Shown piece after piece: positions 16,801-26,737 of a DNA stretch of 64,000 nt. Position numbers and translations under genes: made by a program. Positions within the stretch are counted from its first letter, which is position 1. The number at the start of each line of letters is the position of its first letter. Source of the DNA: Firmicutes bacterium UBA1191 (GTDB lineage: Bacteria > Bacillota > Clostridia > Peptostreptococcales > Anaerovoracaceae); assembly GCA_002310095.1 (NCBI GenBank), contig DBYH01000020.1:104271-168270 (forward strand). The letters are read 5' to 3'. The notes under the pieces are model-generated. The model worked only from the letters and a program-made list of their open reading frames with translations. It made no database searches and was not told where the DNA came from.

Positions 16801-17724
16801 TCAGCCGAGACTCCTGAGGAGATCGATCAGTCTGTTGAGCTCCTCGGAGCTATAGTATTCTATCTCGATTTTTCCCTTCTTGCCCTTGCTGTTCAGCTTG
16901 ACCTTAGTTCCGAGGACGCTGCGGAGTTCCTCCTCAACGCGCTTTTCATCCGCGGACTTGGTCTTTTTCTTTGCCGGCTTGGCCTGCGGCTCCTTCGTCT
17001 CCTTGGCCAGTGCCTCTATCTGTCTTACGGAAAGGCCTTCCTTTGCCGCTCTTACGGCCAGGTCTACCTGCTTCTGCTGGCTCTTGACAGCTGCCAGCGC
17101 GCGGGCATGTCCCGTTGTGATCTTGCCTTCCGCCGTGAGTTCCTGCACTTTTCCCGGAAGCTTGAGCAGCCTGAGGCTGTTGGTGATGTACGGTCTGCTC
17201 TTGCCGACGCTGTACGACACCTGCTCCTGGGTCAACCCGTAGGCGTCTATCATCTGCTTGAGTCCTTCCGCCTCCTCTATAGGGTTCAGGTCTTCTCTCT
17301 GCATGTTCTCTATTATGGCGAGAAGCATATTTTCCTCGTCGGTGAGTTCCTTGACGATGCCCGGAATCTCCTTGAGTCCCGCCATTCTGGCGGCTCTCCA
17401 CCTTCTCTCGCCCGCAACCAGCTCGTATCCCTTGCCCAGCTTGCGCAGAACGACAGGCTGAATTACGCCGTGCCTCTCTATTGAGGAAGCCAGCTCTTCA
17501 AGCTTCTCATCGTCAAAGTTCTTTCTCGGCTGGGCTGAATTCGGTCTGATGTCGTCGATGCTAACGTAAAGAACCCCGCTTTCTTCCGAAGGGGATTCCT
17601 CTGTCTTGCCCTCTGTCTGCTTTTTCTTTACGGCCGGCTTCTTTTCTATCGGAGCGACTTCAGCGTCCCCGAAGAGAGCTTCAAGTCCTTTCCCCAGCCC
17701 TTTGGCCTTGGTCTTTGCTGCCAT
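16801..17724 (-). CDS. parB: Chromosome-partitioning protein ParB (Spo0J)
   Basis: This 307-residue CTPase/DNA-binding protein has a basic N-terminal tail, the ParB N-domain (about 50-140) with RPNSAQPRKNFDDEKL and the arginine patch GERRWRAARMAG, the helix-turn-helix (LTQEQVSYSVGKSRPYITN, about 165-185) that reads parS, and a C-terminal dimerisation domain ending RLIDLLRSLG. A K/E-rich linker separates the last two. It loads at parS and recruits SMC for origin segregation. The gene directly abuts parA, and parS sites flank both genes. Confidence 0.96.
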   Translation of the reverse strand: MAAKTKAKGLGKGLEALFGDAEVAPIEKKPAVKKKQTEGKTEESPSEESGVLYVSIDDIRPNSAQPRKNFDDEKLEELASSIERHGVIQPVVLRKLGKGYELVAGERRWRAARMAGLKEIPGIVKELTDEENMLLAIIENMQREDLNPIEEAEGLKQMIDAYGLTQEQVSYSVGKSRPYITNSLRLLKLPGKVQELTAEGKITTGHARALAAVKSQQKQVDLAVRAAKEGLSVRQIEALAKETKEPQAKPAKKKTKSADEKRVEEELRSVLGTKVKLNSKGKKGKIEIEYYSSEELNRLIDLLRSLG

Positions 17725-18498
17725 TTATCTCTCCTTCTGGTTCTCGAGGAATTCTTCCGCGAACTCCATGTACGCCTGAGCGCCTGTGGATCTCGGATCG
17801 TACTGAATTACCGGCATTCCGTGGCTCGGCGCTTCCGCAAGCCTTACGTTCCTCGGAATCACCGTCGTATATACCTTTTCCTTGAAGTACTTCTTGACTT
17901 CCTCTACGACCTGAGCCGACAGGTTCGTTCTTCCGTCGAACATGCTCAGTATTACGCCTTCTATCTCAAGTCCCGGATTCATGTGCGTTCTGACAATGTC
18001 AATCGTGCTCATGAGCTGGCTTACGCCTTCAAGAGCATAGAATTCGCACTGGATCGGAATCAGGACGGAGTCTACCGCAGTAAGAGAGTTTATGGTAAGT
18101 ATGCCAAGTGACGGTGGGCAGTCTATGAAGATATAATCGTAGTCCGGCTTCAGCACGTCTATGGCGACTTTCAGCCTCTTTTCCCTGCCCGTCATGTTGA
18201 TGAGCTCGACCTCCGCGCCCGCAAGCTGCACGCTGGCCGGCATTATGTCGAGGTTCGGAACACCCGTCGGAATTACCGCTTCCGCCGGATGGTGATCGTC
18301 TTCTATTAAAATCTCATGTGTAGTCAGTTCCAGATCCTTCTTGGTTATTCCCACACCACTCGTTGTGTTCCCCTGAGGGTCAATATCCAGGATCAGAACC
18401 TTCTTTCCCTTGAGCGCCAGGCACGCCGCCAGATTGATGTTGGTGGTCGTTTTGCCGACGCCGCCTTTCTGATTAAAGATCGCTATCGCCTTACCCAC
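17725..18498 (-). CDS. parA: Chromosome-partitioning ATPase ParA (Soj)
   Basis: This 257-residue deviant-Walker ATPase starts MGKAIAIFNQKGGVGKTTT, with the signature lysine in KGGVGKTT, switch region DIDPQGNTTSG and Walker B FIDCPPSLG. It binds DNA nonspecifically and works with ParB in origin positioning; in Bacillus it also acts on DnaA. The gene heads the parA-parB pair, downstream of rsmG and separated from it by a hairpin containing parS. Confidence 0.96.
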   Translation of the reverse strand: MGKAIAIFNQKGGVGKTTTNINLAACLALKGKKVLILDIDPQGNTTSGVGITKKDLELTTHEILIEDDHHPAEAVIPTGVPNLDIMPASVQLAGAEVELINMTGREKRLKVAIDVLKPDYDYIFIDCPPSLGILTINSLTAVDSVLIPIQCEFYALEGVSQLMSTIDIVRTHMNPGLEIEGVILSMFDGRTNLSAQVVEEVKKYFKEKVYTTVIPRNVRLAEAPSHGMPVIQYDPRSTGAQAYMEFAEEFLENQKER

Positions 18499-18589
18499 TT
18501 TTACCTCCTTTTCATTTTCATAATAGGTCAGTTTGATTATATACCATCGCCCTTTTTCTTTCTATAGCAAAAGCGTCAAAAAATGAGAA

Positions 18590-18643
18590 AACCCGAAAAC
18601 TTTTTTCAATGTTTCACGTGAAACATTTCTCTGTCTTCGGGTT
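18590..18643 (-). terminator. Terminator-like hairpin after rsmG, enclosing parS
   Basis: AACCCGAA (18590-18597) pairs with TTCGGGTT (18636-18643); on the minus strand the stem is followed by TTCTCATTTTTT. The parS site lies in the intervening loop and is itself self-complementary. The element would end rsmG transcription before parA. Confidence 0.65.
18610..18625. promoter_or_regulatory. parS: parS centromere site 2
   Basis: Perfect 16-base palindrome TGTTTCACGTGAAACA in the parA-rsmG spacer, upstream of parA. The spacing from site 1 is about 1.84 kb, bracketing parAB. Confidence 0.97.
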
Positions 18644-18685
18644 GTTTCCATATATTTCCATTTATCGACTGGCCCCGCATCATTC

Positions 18686-19381
18686 TCACAGCGGTTTCCT
18701 CGCCGGCGTTCCCGCTTTCCTCGGATAAGCATCCGGCGTCGGACAGATCTTTTTAATCACCACGAGGCTGTGTCCCAGATGGGCAAGCTTCCGTATTTCA
18801 GGTACTTCTCCTCCCAGAATCCGGATCGCCTCCCGCGCATCGCCTATTTCCGATTCACAATCCGCGCCCTTGTAGGCGATGAAATGTCCGCCGGGTTTTA
18901 CGAAAGGCAGGCAGTACTCGCAGAGCACGCTCATGCTCGCGACGGCTCTGGAGACGCAGAGATCGAAACCGTCCCTGTACTCATCCAGCCTTGCCAGATC
19001 TTCCGCCCGGCCGTGCACGGCGCGCGCGTTTTCTATGCCCAGCCCATCGCAGATCTGCTGCACGATGCGGATCCTCTTAGCCAGAGAATCCATGAGGACG
19101 AAGTCCTTGTCCGGATAGCAGACAGCCAGGGGAACCCCCGGGAATCCGCCGCCCGTTCCAACATCGCAAATAGACGATGAAGCAGTAAACTCAAGGGTTT
19201 CAGCGCACAAAAGGGAGTCGATCAGGTGCTTCTGAACGAACTCCTCCCTGTCTGTAATGGCTGTCAGGTTGACCTTTTCGTTCCACCTGAGGACATCTTC
19301 CATGTACCTTTCGAGAGTCTCAGTCTTCTCTTCCGCGCCGTCTATGTTCAGTTTTTCCATCAGCAGTATCAGGTCATTCAT
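18686..19381 (-). CDS. rsmG: 16S rRNA (guanine527-N7)-methyltransferase
   Basis: This 231-residue Rossmann methyltransferase (GidB family) has [16 protein letters not shown] and the HLIDSLL segment at its N-terminus, the SAM loop [15 protein letters not shown] near residue 73 and [17 protein letters not shown] near 143. It methylates G527 of 16S rRNA. Its start overlaps the mnmG stop by 4 bp, the usual mnmG-rsmG coupling. Confidence 0.95.
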   Translation of the reverse strand: MNDLILLMEKLNIDGAEEKTETLERYMEDVLRWNEKVNLTAITDREEFVQKHLIDSLLCAETLEFTASSSICDVGTGGGFPGVPLAVCYPDKDFVLMDSLAKRIRIVQQICDGLGIENARAVHGRAEDLARLDEYRDGFDLCVSRAVASMSVLCEYCLPFVKPGGHFIAYKGADCESEIGDAREAIRILGGEVPEIRKLAHLGHSLVVIKKICPTPDAYPRKAGTPARKPL

Positions 19382-21258
19382 TTTCTTCTCCGGCTCAACT
19401 TTTCCAGGTGGATCAGGAGCACGTTTATGTCCGCCGGGGACACTCCCGATATTCTTGAAGCCTGTCCGACGGACACCGGCTTCAGAGCGTTCAGCTTCTG
19501 CTGGGCTTCGATTCTGAGACCGTCTATCTGTGAATAGTCTATGTCGCCGCTAAGTTTCTTTCCTTCGAGTCTCTTGAACTTCTCGATCTGGGCCAGCTGT
19601 TTCTGAATGTATCCGCCGTACTTGATCTCAACTTCCATGGATGTTTTCTGGTGGCGTGAAAGATCCGGTCTCTCCGGATCCGCAGGCGCCAGACCGTCAT
19701 AAGTGACTTCCGGTCTGCGCAGAAGCTCGTGGAGCGACGTGGCCGTTTTGATCGGCGCTGTTCCCAGCTCCTCCAGAAGAGGATTGATTTTTTCCGGGCT
19801 CAAGATGGTGCGCTTCAGTCTTTCCGTTTCTTTTTCAACAGCCTCTTTCTTTTCCAGGAATCTGGCGTAGCGATCTTCCTTCACAAGTCCGACTCTGTGG
19901 CCCAGCTCCGTAAGCCTCAGGTCGGCGTTATCCTGTCTGAGCATCAGTCTGTATTCCGCCCGGCTCGTCATGATCCTGTAGGGTTCGTTGGTTCCCTTTG
20001 TCACAAGGTCGTCGAGCAGCACGCCGATGTAGGCCTGACTTCTGTCAAGAACGAAAGGCTCTTTGCCGTCAAGCTTCAGTACCGCGTTTATTCCCGCCAT
20101 GAGTCCCTGAGCAGCCGCCTCCTCATATCCCGAGCTGCCGTTGAACTGGCCGCTGCAGAAAAGATTCTCAATAGTCCTGTTCTCCAGATTCATCTTAAGA
20201 TCCAGAGGGTCGATGCAGTCGTACTCGATGGCGTAGGCCGGCCTGACTATCTTCAGGTTTTCCAGGCCTTCGATAGTCTCATAAAAAGCCTGCTGCACGT
20301 CCTCCGGCAGTGATGACGACATTCCCTGAATGTACATTTCATCAGTGTCCAGTCCCTCCGGTTCTATAAAGAGTTGGTGGCGTTTTCTGTCGGCGAATCT
20401 GTTGACCTTGTCCTCAATGGACGGGCAGTAGCGTGGACCGACGCCCTCGATTTTTCCGCCGAAGAGGGCGGATCTATGGAAATTCGCCCGGATGACCTCG
20501 TGTGTCTTTTCGTTGGTGTATGTAAGCCAGCATCTTATCTGGTCTTTTTCAAGTTCATCATTCATGAAGGAGAAAGGAACGATTTCCTCATCTCCATCCT
20601 GTGGAATCATCTTACTGTAATCGAGACTGTCGGCAAGAGCTCTCGCCGGCGTTCCCGTCTTGAATCTCCGCATCGGCAACCCGTATTCCCTGAGCCTCTC
20701 CGCGAGTTCAGTGGAAGGGGCCAGTCCGTTCGGACCGCTGTCGTAGACGCTTTCGCCTATGAATATCTTTCCCGCGAGAAATGTTCCCGTAGCCAGAATG
20801 ACAGCGCGGCTTCTGTAAACCGCGCCCGTTCTGAGAACCACTCCGCAGGCCTTTCCTTCTTCTATGATCAGGTCGATGACCTCGCCCTGCTTCATGTCGA
20901 GAAGATGTTCCTTCTCGATGGTCTTCTTCATCTCGAGATGATAGCGGGTCTTGTCGGCCTGTGCTCTGAGTGAATGGACAGCCGGGCCCTTCGCCGTGTT
21001 GAGCATCCTGCTCTGGATGAAAGTCTTGTCTATGTTCAGACCCATCTCTCCGCCAAGAGCGTCGATCTCGCGCACCAGGTGGCCTTTGCCTGTTCCTCCT
21101 ATGGAAGGGTTGCAAGGCATCATGGCGACGGCTTCCAGATTGATGGAGAGCATGAGCGTTTTCTTTCCCATTCTGGCCGCGGCAAGACCGGCCTCGCATC
21201 CCGCGTGGCCGGCGCCTATAACAATTATGTCGTATTCTCCCATGAGGAATTTTTCCAT
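19378..21258 (-). CDS. mnmG: tRNA 5-carboxymethylaminomethyluridine modification enzyme MnmG
   Basis: This 626-residue FAD protein (GidA) starts near [20 protein letters not shown], followed by [21 protein letters not shown] and [20 protein letters not shown]. With MnmE it modifies U34 of tRNAs. GGAG precedes the first ATG by six bases, supporting this start rather than the internal Met six codons later. It lies 22 bp after mnmE. Confidence 0.97.
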   Translation of the reverse strand: MEKFLMGEYDIIVIGAGHAGCEAGLAAARMGKKTLMLSINLEAVAMMPCNPSIGGTGKGHLVREIDALGGEMGLNIDKTFIQSRMLNTAKGPAVHSLRAQADKTRYHLEMKKTIEKEHLLDMKQGEVIDLIIEEGKACGVVLRTGAVYRSRAVILATGTFLAGKIFIGESVYDSGPNGLAPSTELAERLREYGLPMRRFKTGTPARALADSLDYSKMIPQDGDEEIVPFSFMNDELEKDQIRCWLTYTNEKTHEVIRANFHRSALFGGKIEGVGPRYCPSIEDKVNRFADRKRHQLFIEPEGLDTDEMYIQGMSSSLPEDVQQAFYETIEGLENLKIVRPAYAIEYDCIDPLDLKMNLENRTIENLFCSGQFNGSSGYEEAAAQGLMAGINAVLKLDGKEPFVLDRSQAYIGVLLDDLVTKGTNEPYRIMTSRAEYRLMLRQDNADLRLTELGHRVGLVKEDRYARFLEKKEAVEKETERLKRTILSPEKINPLLEELGTAPIKTATSLHELLRRPEVTYDGLAPADPERPDLSRHQKTSMEVEIKYGGYIQKQLAQIEKFKRLEGKKLSGDIDYSQIDGLRIEAQQKLNALKPVSVGQASRISGVSPADINVLLIHLEKLSRRRK

Positions 21259-21280
21259 TGCGTTCTCCTGATGCCTTCCT

Positions 21281-22645
21281 CTACTTGCCCAGACAGAATC
21301 TCGAAAAGACTTCGTCGAGCACTTCGTCTGAAACTGTCTCGCCGATTATCTCCCCAAGATAGTCGTAGGCTTCTCTGATGTCTATCTCAATAATGTCCAA
21401 AGCTTCCCCCGTTTCTGTGATGACCGCGGCGTCCTCAATTGAGCGCCCGGCCTTGCGGAGAAGCTCCTCGTGACGCACATTTGTGACCATGACGCTGTCC
21501 TTCTGGACCAGCTTCCCGCCGTACACGAGTTCCTCTATTTTATCTTCGATTTTTTCAATGCCCTCTCCTGTGATCAGGCACGTCTCAATTATATCGCCAT
21601 TAGGCGATCTGTCGCCCAGATCCCTTGGCGTTACTGCGTTTCCGAGATCCGTCTTGTTGAGGAGAACCAGGTGTCTCCGGCCCTCGAGCCGCTTAAGAAT
21701 GTCCTCGTCTTCCTCCGTCAGAGGCTCGCTCGCGTCGGCGATGAACACCACCAGATCGGCGCGGTTGAATGCCTCTTTTGTCCTCTCGATCCCGATCATT
21801 TCCACAAGGTCGTGAGTCTCTCTGATGCCCGCCGTGTCGATGAGATATACAGGTATATCTCTGATGTTCACAGCCTCTTCTATGGTGTCGCGGGTGGTTC
21901 CCGGAATCTCAGTTACGATGGCCCTGGACTGTCTGAGCAGGCAGTTCATGAGAGAAGATTTTCCCACGTTTGGCCTGCCGACGATGGCGACTCTGATGCC
22001 TTCTTTGACCATGCGTCCTGTGCCCGCCGTTGCCAGAAGACTGTCGATGTCGTCGCCCGCGTCCTCCAGATCCGCCATGAGTTTTTCATAGGTCAGCTGC
22101 TCGATATCCTCATCTGGATAATCGATGTTCACCGTCAGGTCCACGAGAATGTCCAGGATCTTCGCTCTGATTTCGCGCACTCTGCGGGAGAGACTTCCCT
22201 CCATCTGGGACAGAGCCGCTTCATACCCTGCGTCCGCTTTGGCTTTTATTACGTCGATGACGGCCTCCGCCTGGGACAGGTCCATGCGTCCGTTCAGGAA
22301 CGCTCTCTTCGTAAACTCTCCCGGCTCCGCCATCCGCGCGCCCTGACGCAGCACCAGAGCGAGGGTCTTCCTCAGGGCAACGATGCTTCCGTGGCAGTTT
22401 ATCTCCGCCACGTCTTCGCCCGTGTACGTGGACGGGCCTTTCATGTAGACAGCCAGGACCTCGTCGATGACCGCGCCGTTTTCCGGATCGACTATTTTCC
22501 CAAAAGCCATCCGGCGGCTGGCTATACTGCCTTTGCACACAAAAACTCCGCGGAGTATTCCGAGGGCTTCGGGACCGCTGATTCTTATGATTCCTATTCC
22601 GCCTTCACCGTAGGCTGTTGAAATTGCCGCTATTGTTTCACACAT
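21281..22645 (-). CDS. mnmE: tRNA modification GTPase MnmE
   Basis: This 454-residue protein has the formyl-THF-binding N-terminal domain (about 1-118), a helical domain, an inserted G domain with [12 protein letters not shown] (G1), [11 protein letters not shown] (G2), DTAGIRET (G3) and NKTD (G4), and ends with the conserved FCLGK whose cysteine is needed for modification. It is the partner of MnmG, downstream of jag. Confidence 0.97.
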   Translation of the reverse strand: MCETIAAISTAYGEGGIGIIRISGPEALGILRGVFVCKGSIASRRMAFGKIVDPENGAVIDEVLAVYMKGPSTYTGEDVAEINCHGSIVALRKTLALVLRQGARMAEPGEFTKRAFLNGRMDLSQAEAVIDVIKAKADAGYEAALSQMEGSLSRRVREIRAKILDILVDLTVNIDYPDEDIEQLTYEKLMADLEDAGDDIDSLLATAGTGRMVKEGIRVAIVGRPNVGKSSLMNCLLRQSRAIVTEIPGTTRDTIEEAVNIRDIPVYLIDTAGIRETHDLVEMIGIERTKEAFNRADLVVFIADASEPLTEEDEDILKRLEGRRHLVLLNKTDLGNAVTPRDLGDRSPNGDIIETCLITGEGIEKIEDKIEELVYGGKLVQKDSVMVTNVRHEELLRKAGRSIEDAAVITETGEALDIIEIDIREAYDYLGEIIGETVSDEVLDEVFSRFCLGK

Positions 22646-22668
22646 GGCTTCCGCGCCTCTAATGCAAA

Positions 22669-22687
22669 GGCCCGCCGAAAGCGGGCC
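22669..22687 (-). terminator. GC hairpin between jag and mnmE
   Basis: GGCCCGC/GCGGGCC with a 5-base loop, followed on the minus strand by only three Ts. It could attenuate transcription into mnmE rather than stop it fully. Confidence 0.45.
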
Positions 22688-22695
22688 CGATCATG

Positions 22696-23472
22696 CTATT
22701 TCTTAAGTTCGATAACAACTCTTCTGTAAGGCTCTTCGCCTTCGCTTCTCGTCGTTATGTTAGGGTTCTTCTGCAAGGTTGCATGAATGACCTTTCTCTC
22801 GTAAGGATTCATCGGTTCCAGACGGACATGCTTCCTCGTCTTGACCACCTTGCCCGCCAGTCTGTTGGCCAGCTGCTCCAGAGTCTTCTCTCTCTTGGCT
22901 CTGTAGTTCTCGGCGTCGACTACGACCTTGGTGTACTTCTCCCTGTCCTTGTTGACCACAAGGCTCGCCAGGTACTGGATGGCGTCGAGAGTCTGTCCTC
23001 TCTTGCCAATGACGGTTCTTGAATCTTTGCCGTTCATCTCGACGTAAACCAGGTCGCCGCCGACTCTGGCTCTGAAGGACAGATCCAGCCCCATCTTCTC
23101 AGTGATGTCCTTGAGGAAGGTCAGGGCTTCGTGTTCTTCGACTTCCTTCAGCTCGTTTACGTCCACATCGTCCAGAACGATGTTTCTTCTCTTTTCCTCA
23201 GGCTTGTTTTCCTGAGCTTTTTTTATGTTTGGTTTTTTATCCGGTTTTCTCTCCTTGGTTTTTACATCTTTAGGTTTCGAGACCTTTTCCGGCTCTGCCG
23301 GCTTTTTCTTTTCTACTCTTACTTTCGCCAGCTTGGCGCCGAGTCCGAGGAAGCCTTTGGTCGGCTCTTCAAGAACCGTCACTTCCACGTCGTCTCTGGA
23401 AACCTTCAGATCAATCAGAGCAAGGGATACGGCTTCGTCGACGTCCTTGCCCCATTTTTCTGTGTAATCCAT
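22696..23472 (-). CDS. jag: RNA-binding protein Jag (KhpB)
   Basis: This 258-residue protein has a Jag-N domain (about 1-52), a K/E/P-rich linker (about 55-105), a KH-II domain with VYVEMNGKDSRTVIGKRGQTLDAIQYLASLVVN, and a C-terminal R3H domain (LEPMNPYERKVIHATL). KhpB proteins bind RNA and influence cell elongation and division in Gram-positives. It follows yidC by 24 bp, the standard order. Confidence 0.94.
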   Translation of the reverse strand: MDYTEKWGKDVDEAVSLALIDLKVSRDDVEVTVLEEPTKGFLGLGAKLAKVRVEKKKPAEPEKVSKPKDVKTKERKPDKKPNIKKAQENKPEEKRRNIVLDDVDVNELKEVEEHEALTFLKDITEKMGLDLSFRARVGGDLVYVEMNGKDSRTVIGKRGQTLDAIQYLASLVVNKDREKYTKVVVDAENYRAKREKTLEQLANRLAGKVVKTRKHVRLEPMNPYERKVIHATLQKNPNITTRSEGEEPYRRVVIELKK

Positions 23473-23496
23473 TATATTTCCTCCGTGTATCGGGTC

Positions 23497-24237
23497 TTAA
23501 TATCCTCTGTTTTTCTTCTCGAGTTTTTCTCTGATCTGTCTTTCCTTCTGTTCTCTCTTGATCTTCTTTCTGAGGGTCGTCAGGTGGATGTTGAATCCGA
23601 TCTGAATGATCTGGCTTACGGCCCAGTAAAGCGCGAGTCCTGACGGGAAGGATCTGGCCATCCACAGAATCATGAGAGGGAAGATGTACTGCATCATCTT
23701 CATCATGGCTGCCGACTGGTTTGCCGCGCCGTCACCGGTATCCATCAGAATTCTGTTCATCGAGAAGGCGACGAATGTGGCGACGCCGGCGATGATAGGC
23801 AGGATCCACGGGTCAGGCTGGCTCAGGTCCTTGATCCACAGGAATGGTTCATGGAACGCAAAGATCATGGAATCCTTCGTTATGTATCTCAGAGGGTTTC
23901 TGAGCAGGGCGAAGAGTCCCATGATGATAGGCATCTGAATGAGCATCGGAAGACAGCCGCCCATCGGGTTGAACTTCTCTTCCTTGTAGAGCTCCTGCAT
24001 CTTGATGTTCAGAGTCTCCTGGTCGTTGCCGTACTTGTTCTGAAGCGCCTTGATCTTCGGCTGCATTTCAGACATCATGGCCGTCGACTTGGTCTGCTTG
24101 ATGTACAGCGGATACAGACACAGCTTGACGAACACCGTAAATATGATAATGGAGATGCCGTAATTACCTATGAATCCATACAGAAGGTCAAGCAAAAGCC
24201 CCATTGGTTTTGCTATTACGCCTAGTATAGTGTACAT
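23497..24237 (-). CDS. yidC: Membrane protein insertase YidC (SpoIIIJ/OxaA)
   Basis: This 246-residue polytopic protein has hydrophobic segments near residues 5-25, 28-48, 95-115, 145-165 and 185-205. The YidC core motifs GGCLPMLIQMPIIMGLFALLR and the conserved positive residue in the first core helix (FVKLCLYPLYIKQ) are visible. No lipobox cysteine follows the first hydrophobic stretch, unlike Bacillus SpoIIIJ. The basic C-terminal tail (KKIKREQKERQIREKLEKK) probably touches ribosomes. Confidence 0.94.
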   Translation of the reverse strand: MYTILGVIAKPMGLLLDLLYGFIGNYGISIIIFTVFVKLCLYPLYIKQTKSTAMMSEMQPKIKALQNKYGNDQETLNIKMQELYKEEKFNPMGGCLPMLIQMPIIMGLFALLRNPLRYITKDSMIFAFHEPFLWIKDLSQPDPWILPIIAGVATFVAFSMNRILMDTGDGAANQSAAMMKMMQYIFPLMILWMARSFPSGLALYWAVSQIIQIGFNIHLTTLRKKIKREQKERQIREKLEKKNRGY

Positions 24238-24251
24238 TTAATAATTTCCTC

Positions 24252-24461
24252 CTATTTTAAAGGATCGTATCCGCCCTCGTGGAAAGGATGACACTTGAGC
24301 AGTCTCCTTATTCCGAGGTAACTTCCTTTAAAAAATCCGTACTTCTCCAGAGCCTGAATACAATAAGTTGAGCAAGTAGGGTAGAACCTGCACTTAGGCG
24401 GGAAAAGCGGCGATATGAACTTCTGGTAGAATCTTATCATTGCGATAAATACGTATTTCAT
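24252..24461 (-). CDS. yidD: Membrane protein insertion efficiency factor YidD
   Basis: This 69-residue protein shows the diagnostic [20 protein letters not shown] and [12 protein letters not shown] motifs with three conserved cysteines. It sits between rnpA (4 bp) and yidC (14 bp), as in most bacteria. Confidence 0.95.
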   Translation of the reverse strand: MKYVFIAMIRFYQKFISPLFPPKCRFYPTCSTYCIQALEKYGFFKGSYLGIRRLLKCHPFHEGGYDPLK

Positions 24462-24465
24462 CGTC

Positions 24466-24804
24466 TTACTTTCCTGTTACTTTTCCTCTTGCGGCCGCGT
24501 TCATTAGTGATTTTTCGACGTCTTTGAGCTTTTTTCCTTCTATTGTGTTCCTCGCGATGAATATGAGATCGTATCCGGCGGAGAACCTGTCTTCATTCAG
24601 TCTGTAGCTCTCCCTCATAAGACGCTTGGCTCTGTTTCTCTGAACGCTGTTTCCTACTTTCTTGCTTGCTAAAAAGGCTGTCCTGGTGTAGGGAAGATCG
24701 TTCTTTCTGTAAAAAAGAACTACGTATCTGTCCGGAACTGACTCGCCCGCTCTGTAAATGGCGTCGAAATCACTCTTTTTTCTCAGAATTTCCTTTTTAA
24801 GCAT
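24466..24804 (-). CDS. rnpA: Ribonuclease P protein component
   Basis: This 112-residue basic protein has the RNR signature [19 protein letters not shown] near residue 50. It assists the RNase P RNA in tRNA 5' maturation. It follows rpmH by 47 bp. Confidence 0.95.
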   Translation of the reverse strand: MLKKEILRKKSDFDAIYRAGESVPDRYVVLFYRKNDLPYTRTAFLASKKVGNSVQRNRAKRLMRESYRLNEDRFSAGYDLIFIARNTIEGKKLKDVEKSLMNAAARGKVTGK

Positions 24805-24851
24805 CGTCTTTCGGTCATATCAACAACAAAAAGACCACTGCGGTGCGGTCT

Positions 24852-24986
24852 CTATGCTGATAAAACTTTTCTTCCTCTTTTTCTTCTTCTCTTCAGTACA
24901 TTTCTACCATTCTTTGTCTTCATTCTTTTTCTGAAGCCGTGCTCCTTTTTGCGCTGCCTCTTCTTTGGCTGATATGTCATTTTCAT
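24852..24986 (-). CDS. rpmH: 50S ribosomal protein L34
   Basis: A 44-residue basic protein starting [20 protein letters not shown] and ending KRGRKVLSA, the L34 pattern. GGAGGAACCAGCTC precedes the ATG. It is the first gene left of the origin and is driven by a consensus promoter 72-100 bp upstream. Confidence 0.96.
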   Translation of the reverse strand: MKMTYQPKKRQRKKEHGFRKRMKTKNGRNVLKRRRKRGRKVLSA

Positions 24987-25057
24987 GAGCTGGTTCCTCC
25001 TTCTTTATTATTTGCCCGCACAAGTCTGAATTCCAACTTATGCACATACGCTCAAGT

Positions 25058-25086
25058 ATTATACAACTCCAAAAAAACCGTGTCAA
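25058..25086 (-). promoter_or_regulatory. Consensus sigma-A promoter of rpmH
   Basis: On the minus strand TTGACA (25081-25086) and TATAAT (25058-25063) are spaced by exactly 17 bp, a perfect consensus. It drives rpmH-rnpA-yidD-yidC. A DnaA box (25038-25046) lies just downstream of the -10. Confidence 0.92.
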
Positions 25087-25266
25087 TTTATTTGAACCCC
25101 CGCGCCGGCCATTTGGGGATTTCCACACCTGTCGGTTTCCATTTTTATACATTTTTCTCCTCCGTATACTATATATTGTTGTTGCTGTTGAAACTATGCA
25201 CAATTTTATCCACTCTTTGTGGATAAGTCCCTTTTTCGTTGAAATTCCTTATTAAATATTTAACTA

Positions 25267-25295
25267 TTGCCTGTGGATAACTTTTTTGTTATTAT
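25267..25295 (+). promoter_or_regulatory. Probable dnaA promoter overlapped by a DnaA box
   Basis: TTGCCT (25267-25272) and TATTAT (25290-25295) are 17 bp apart. The DnaA box TGTGGATAA (25272-25280) begins in the -35 and fills half the spacer, an arrangement suited to autorepression. Confidence 0.6.
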
Positions 25296-25351
25296 GATGT
25301 TCCCCTGTGGTATTATTAATACCCAAGATTTCGAAAGGTTATTATCAGTAA

Positions 25352-26737
25352 ATGGAGAAGGTCAACAATCTAAAATGGAAAGACGTGCTTGCGCAGGCAA
25401 GCAAGGAGCTGACCGAGGTGAGCTACAGAACCTGGTTTCTTCCTATCATCCCTTTGGAAATAGACGAGGAGAAGGGGACCATGTCTCTCGCGCTTACTGA
25501 AAGTTTCAAGGCCAGTTCTTTTACAAAGAATCCGCGTTACACAAGCATTCTTGAAAAGGCGGTAGAAGATGTTTTCAGGAAAAACTACCGAATCATCATT
25601 TCTCATAAGACAATAGAAGAAGTAAACGAGATACTTGAAGGCGGCAAAACAAAGGCAGCCGAGCCTTCAATTGATCCCGACAATCCGTACAGGGAAGAGT
25701 ATTATCTCAACCCTAAGTTTACTTTTGATAATTTCATCGTCGGTCCTAACAATGAGTATGCCCACGCGGTTTCTCTTGCCGTAGCTGATAATCCTTCCAC
25801 TGCTTTTAATCCTCTTTACATATATGGAGGATCCGGCCTCGGAAAAACTCATCTGATGCACGCCATAGGACAGCACATTATGAGAACAAACCCTTCGCTT
25901 AAAGTTCTCTACGTTTCATCTGAAATGTTCACCTCTGAACTTGTCCAGGCTCTTCAGGATACTGTTAATAAAAACAGCAGACTCAACGCTTTCAAAGCTA
26001 AATACAGAAGTGTTGATGTTCTTCTTATTGACGATATTCAGTTTATTGAAGGCAAGGAACAGACTCAGCAGGAGTTTTTCCATACTTTCAATACTCTGCA
26101 TTCTCTCAATAAGCAGATAGTAATATCCAGCGACAGACATCCTAATAAGCTGCGCGATCTGGATGAAAGACTCACTTCAAGATTCCAGTCACAGATGCTG
26201 GCGGATATCAAGCCTCCTGAATATGAAACCAGGGTCGCAATACTGAGAAAAAAGGCTGAAGACGAAGGCCTTGTAATGGATGATGATTTTCTTGAAGTAA
26301 TAGATCTTATAGCGGGAAAAATCAAATTCAATGTAAGAGAACTTGAAAGCGCTCTTTTGAGAGTAATAACTTTCGCTCATTTTAAAAATCATCCTATTAC
26401 CGCAAAGTTCGCCAGGGAAAACCTTACAGATATTTTTTCTGAAAGAGACATGGATATTTCCTGTGAAACTGTCAAAAAAGCAGTCTGTAAGAAATACAAT
26501 ATCAAAATATCTGATATCGAATCTTCAAAGAGAAACAAAGAATATGCATATCCAAGACAGATAGCAATGTATCTCTGCCGGGAGCTTACTGATTTTTCAC
26601 TTCCTAAAATAGGTGATTCTTTTGGAGGAAAGGATCATACAACAGTTCTCCATGCCTGCAATAAAATAAAGAAAGAAATGAAGATAGATCCTTCCCTGGC
26701 GGAAGACATCAGAAACCTTAAAGAAGACATTCAGTAA
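25352..26737 (+). CDS. dnaA: Chromosomal replication initiator DnaA
   Basis: This 461-residue protein has domain I (about 1-85), a short linker, and a AAA+ domain with Walker A GGSGLGKTHL near residue 159, Walker B LLIDDIQF near 230 and sensor I ISSDRHPNKL. Domain IV carries the DNA-binding signature with SLPKIGDSFGGKDHTTVLHA near 425-444. It binds the DnaA boxes on both sides of its gene and opens the origin. Codon use is far richer in AAA, AGA and ATA than the flanking genes. Confidence 0.98.
   Translation: MEKVNNLKWKDVLAQASKELTEVSYRTWFLPIIPLEIDEEKGTMSLALTESFKASSFTKNPRYTSILEKAVEDVFRKNYRIIISHKTIEEVNEILEGGKTKAAEPSIDPDNPYREEYYLNPKFTFDNFIVGPNNEYAHAVSLAVADNPSTAFNPLYIYGGSGLGKTHLMHAIGQHIMRTNPSLKVLYVSSEMFTSELVQALQDTVNKNSRLNAFKAKYRSVDVLLIDDIQFIEGKEQTQQEFFHTFNTLHSLNKQIVISSDRHPNKLRDLDERLTSRFQSQMLADIKPPEYETRVAILRKKAEDEGLVMDDDFLEVIDLIAGKIKFNVRELESALLRVITFAHFKNHPITAKFARENLTDIFSERDMDISCETVKKAVCKKYNIKISDIESSKRNKEYAYPRQIAMYLCRELTDFSLPKIGDSFGGKDHTTVLHACNKIKKEMKIDPSLAEDIRNLKEDIQ

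Larger units (their letters stand above)
24987..25351. other. rpmH-dnaA intergenic region with DnaA-box cluster (oriC part 1)
   Basis: This gene-free stretch of 365 bp holds divergent promoters and DnaA boxes: TTATGCACA (25038-25046, plus), CTATGCACA (25194-25202, one mismatch), TTATCCACT (25206-25214, one mismatch), TGTGGATAA (25218-25226, minus) and TGTGGATAA (25272-25280, minus). It is notably AT-rich between 25140 and 25340. The strand bias of genes switches here, supporting an origin. Confidence 0.88.

Noticed and set aside
21470..22621. A 383-codon open frame on the plus strand opposite mnmE
   Set aside because: It is antisense to a fully conserved GTPase gene and runs against the strand bias of the left arm.
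25140..25260. A small gene between rpmH and dnaA
   Set aside because: Open frames there are short, lack ribosome-binding sites and overlap DnaA boxes and promoters.
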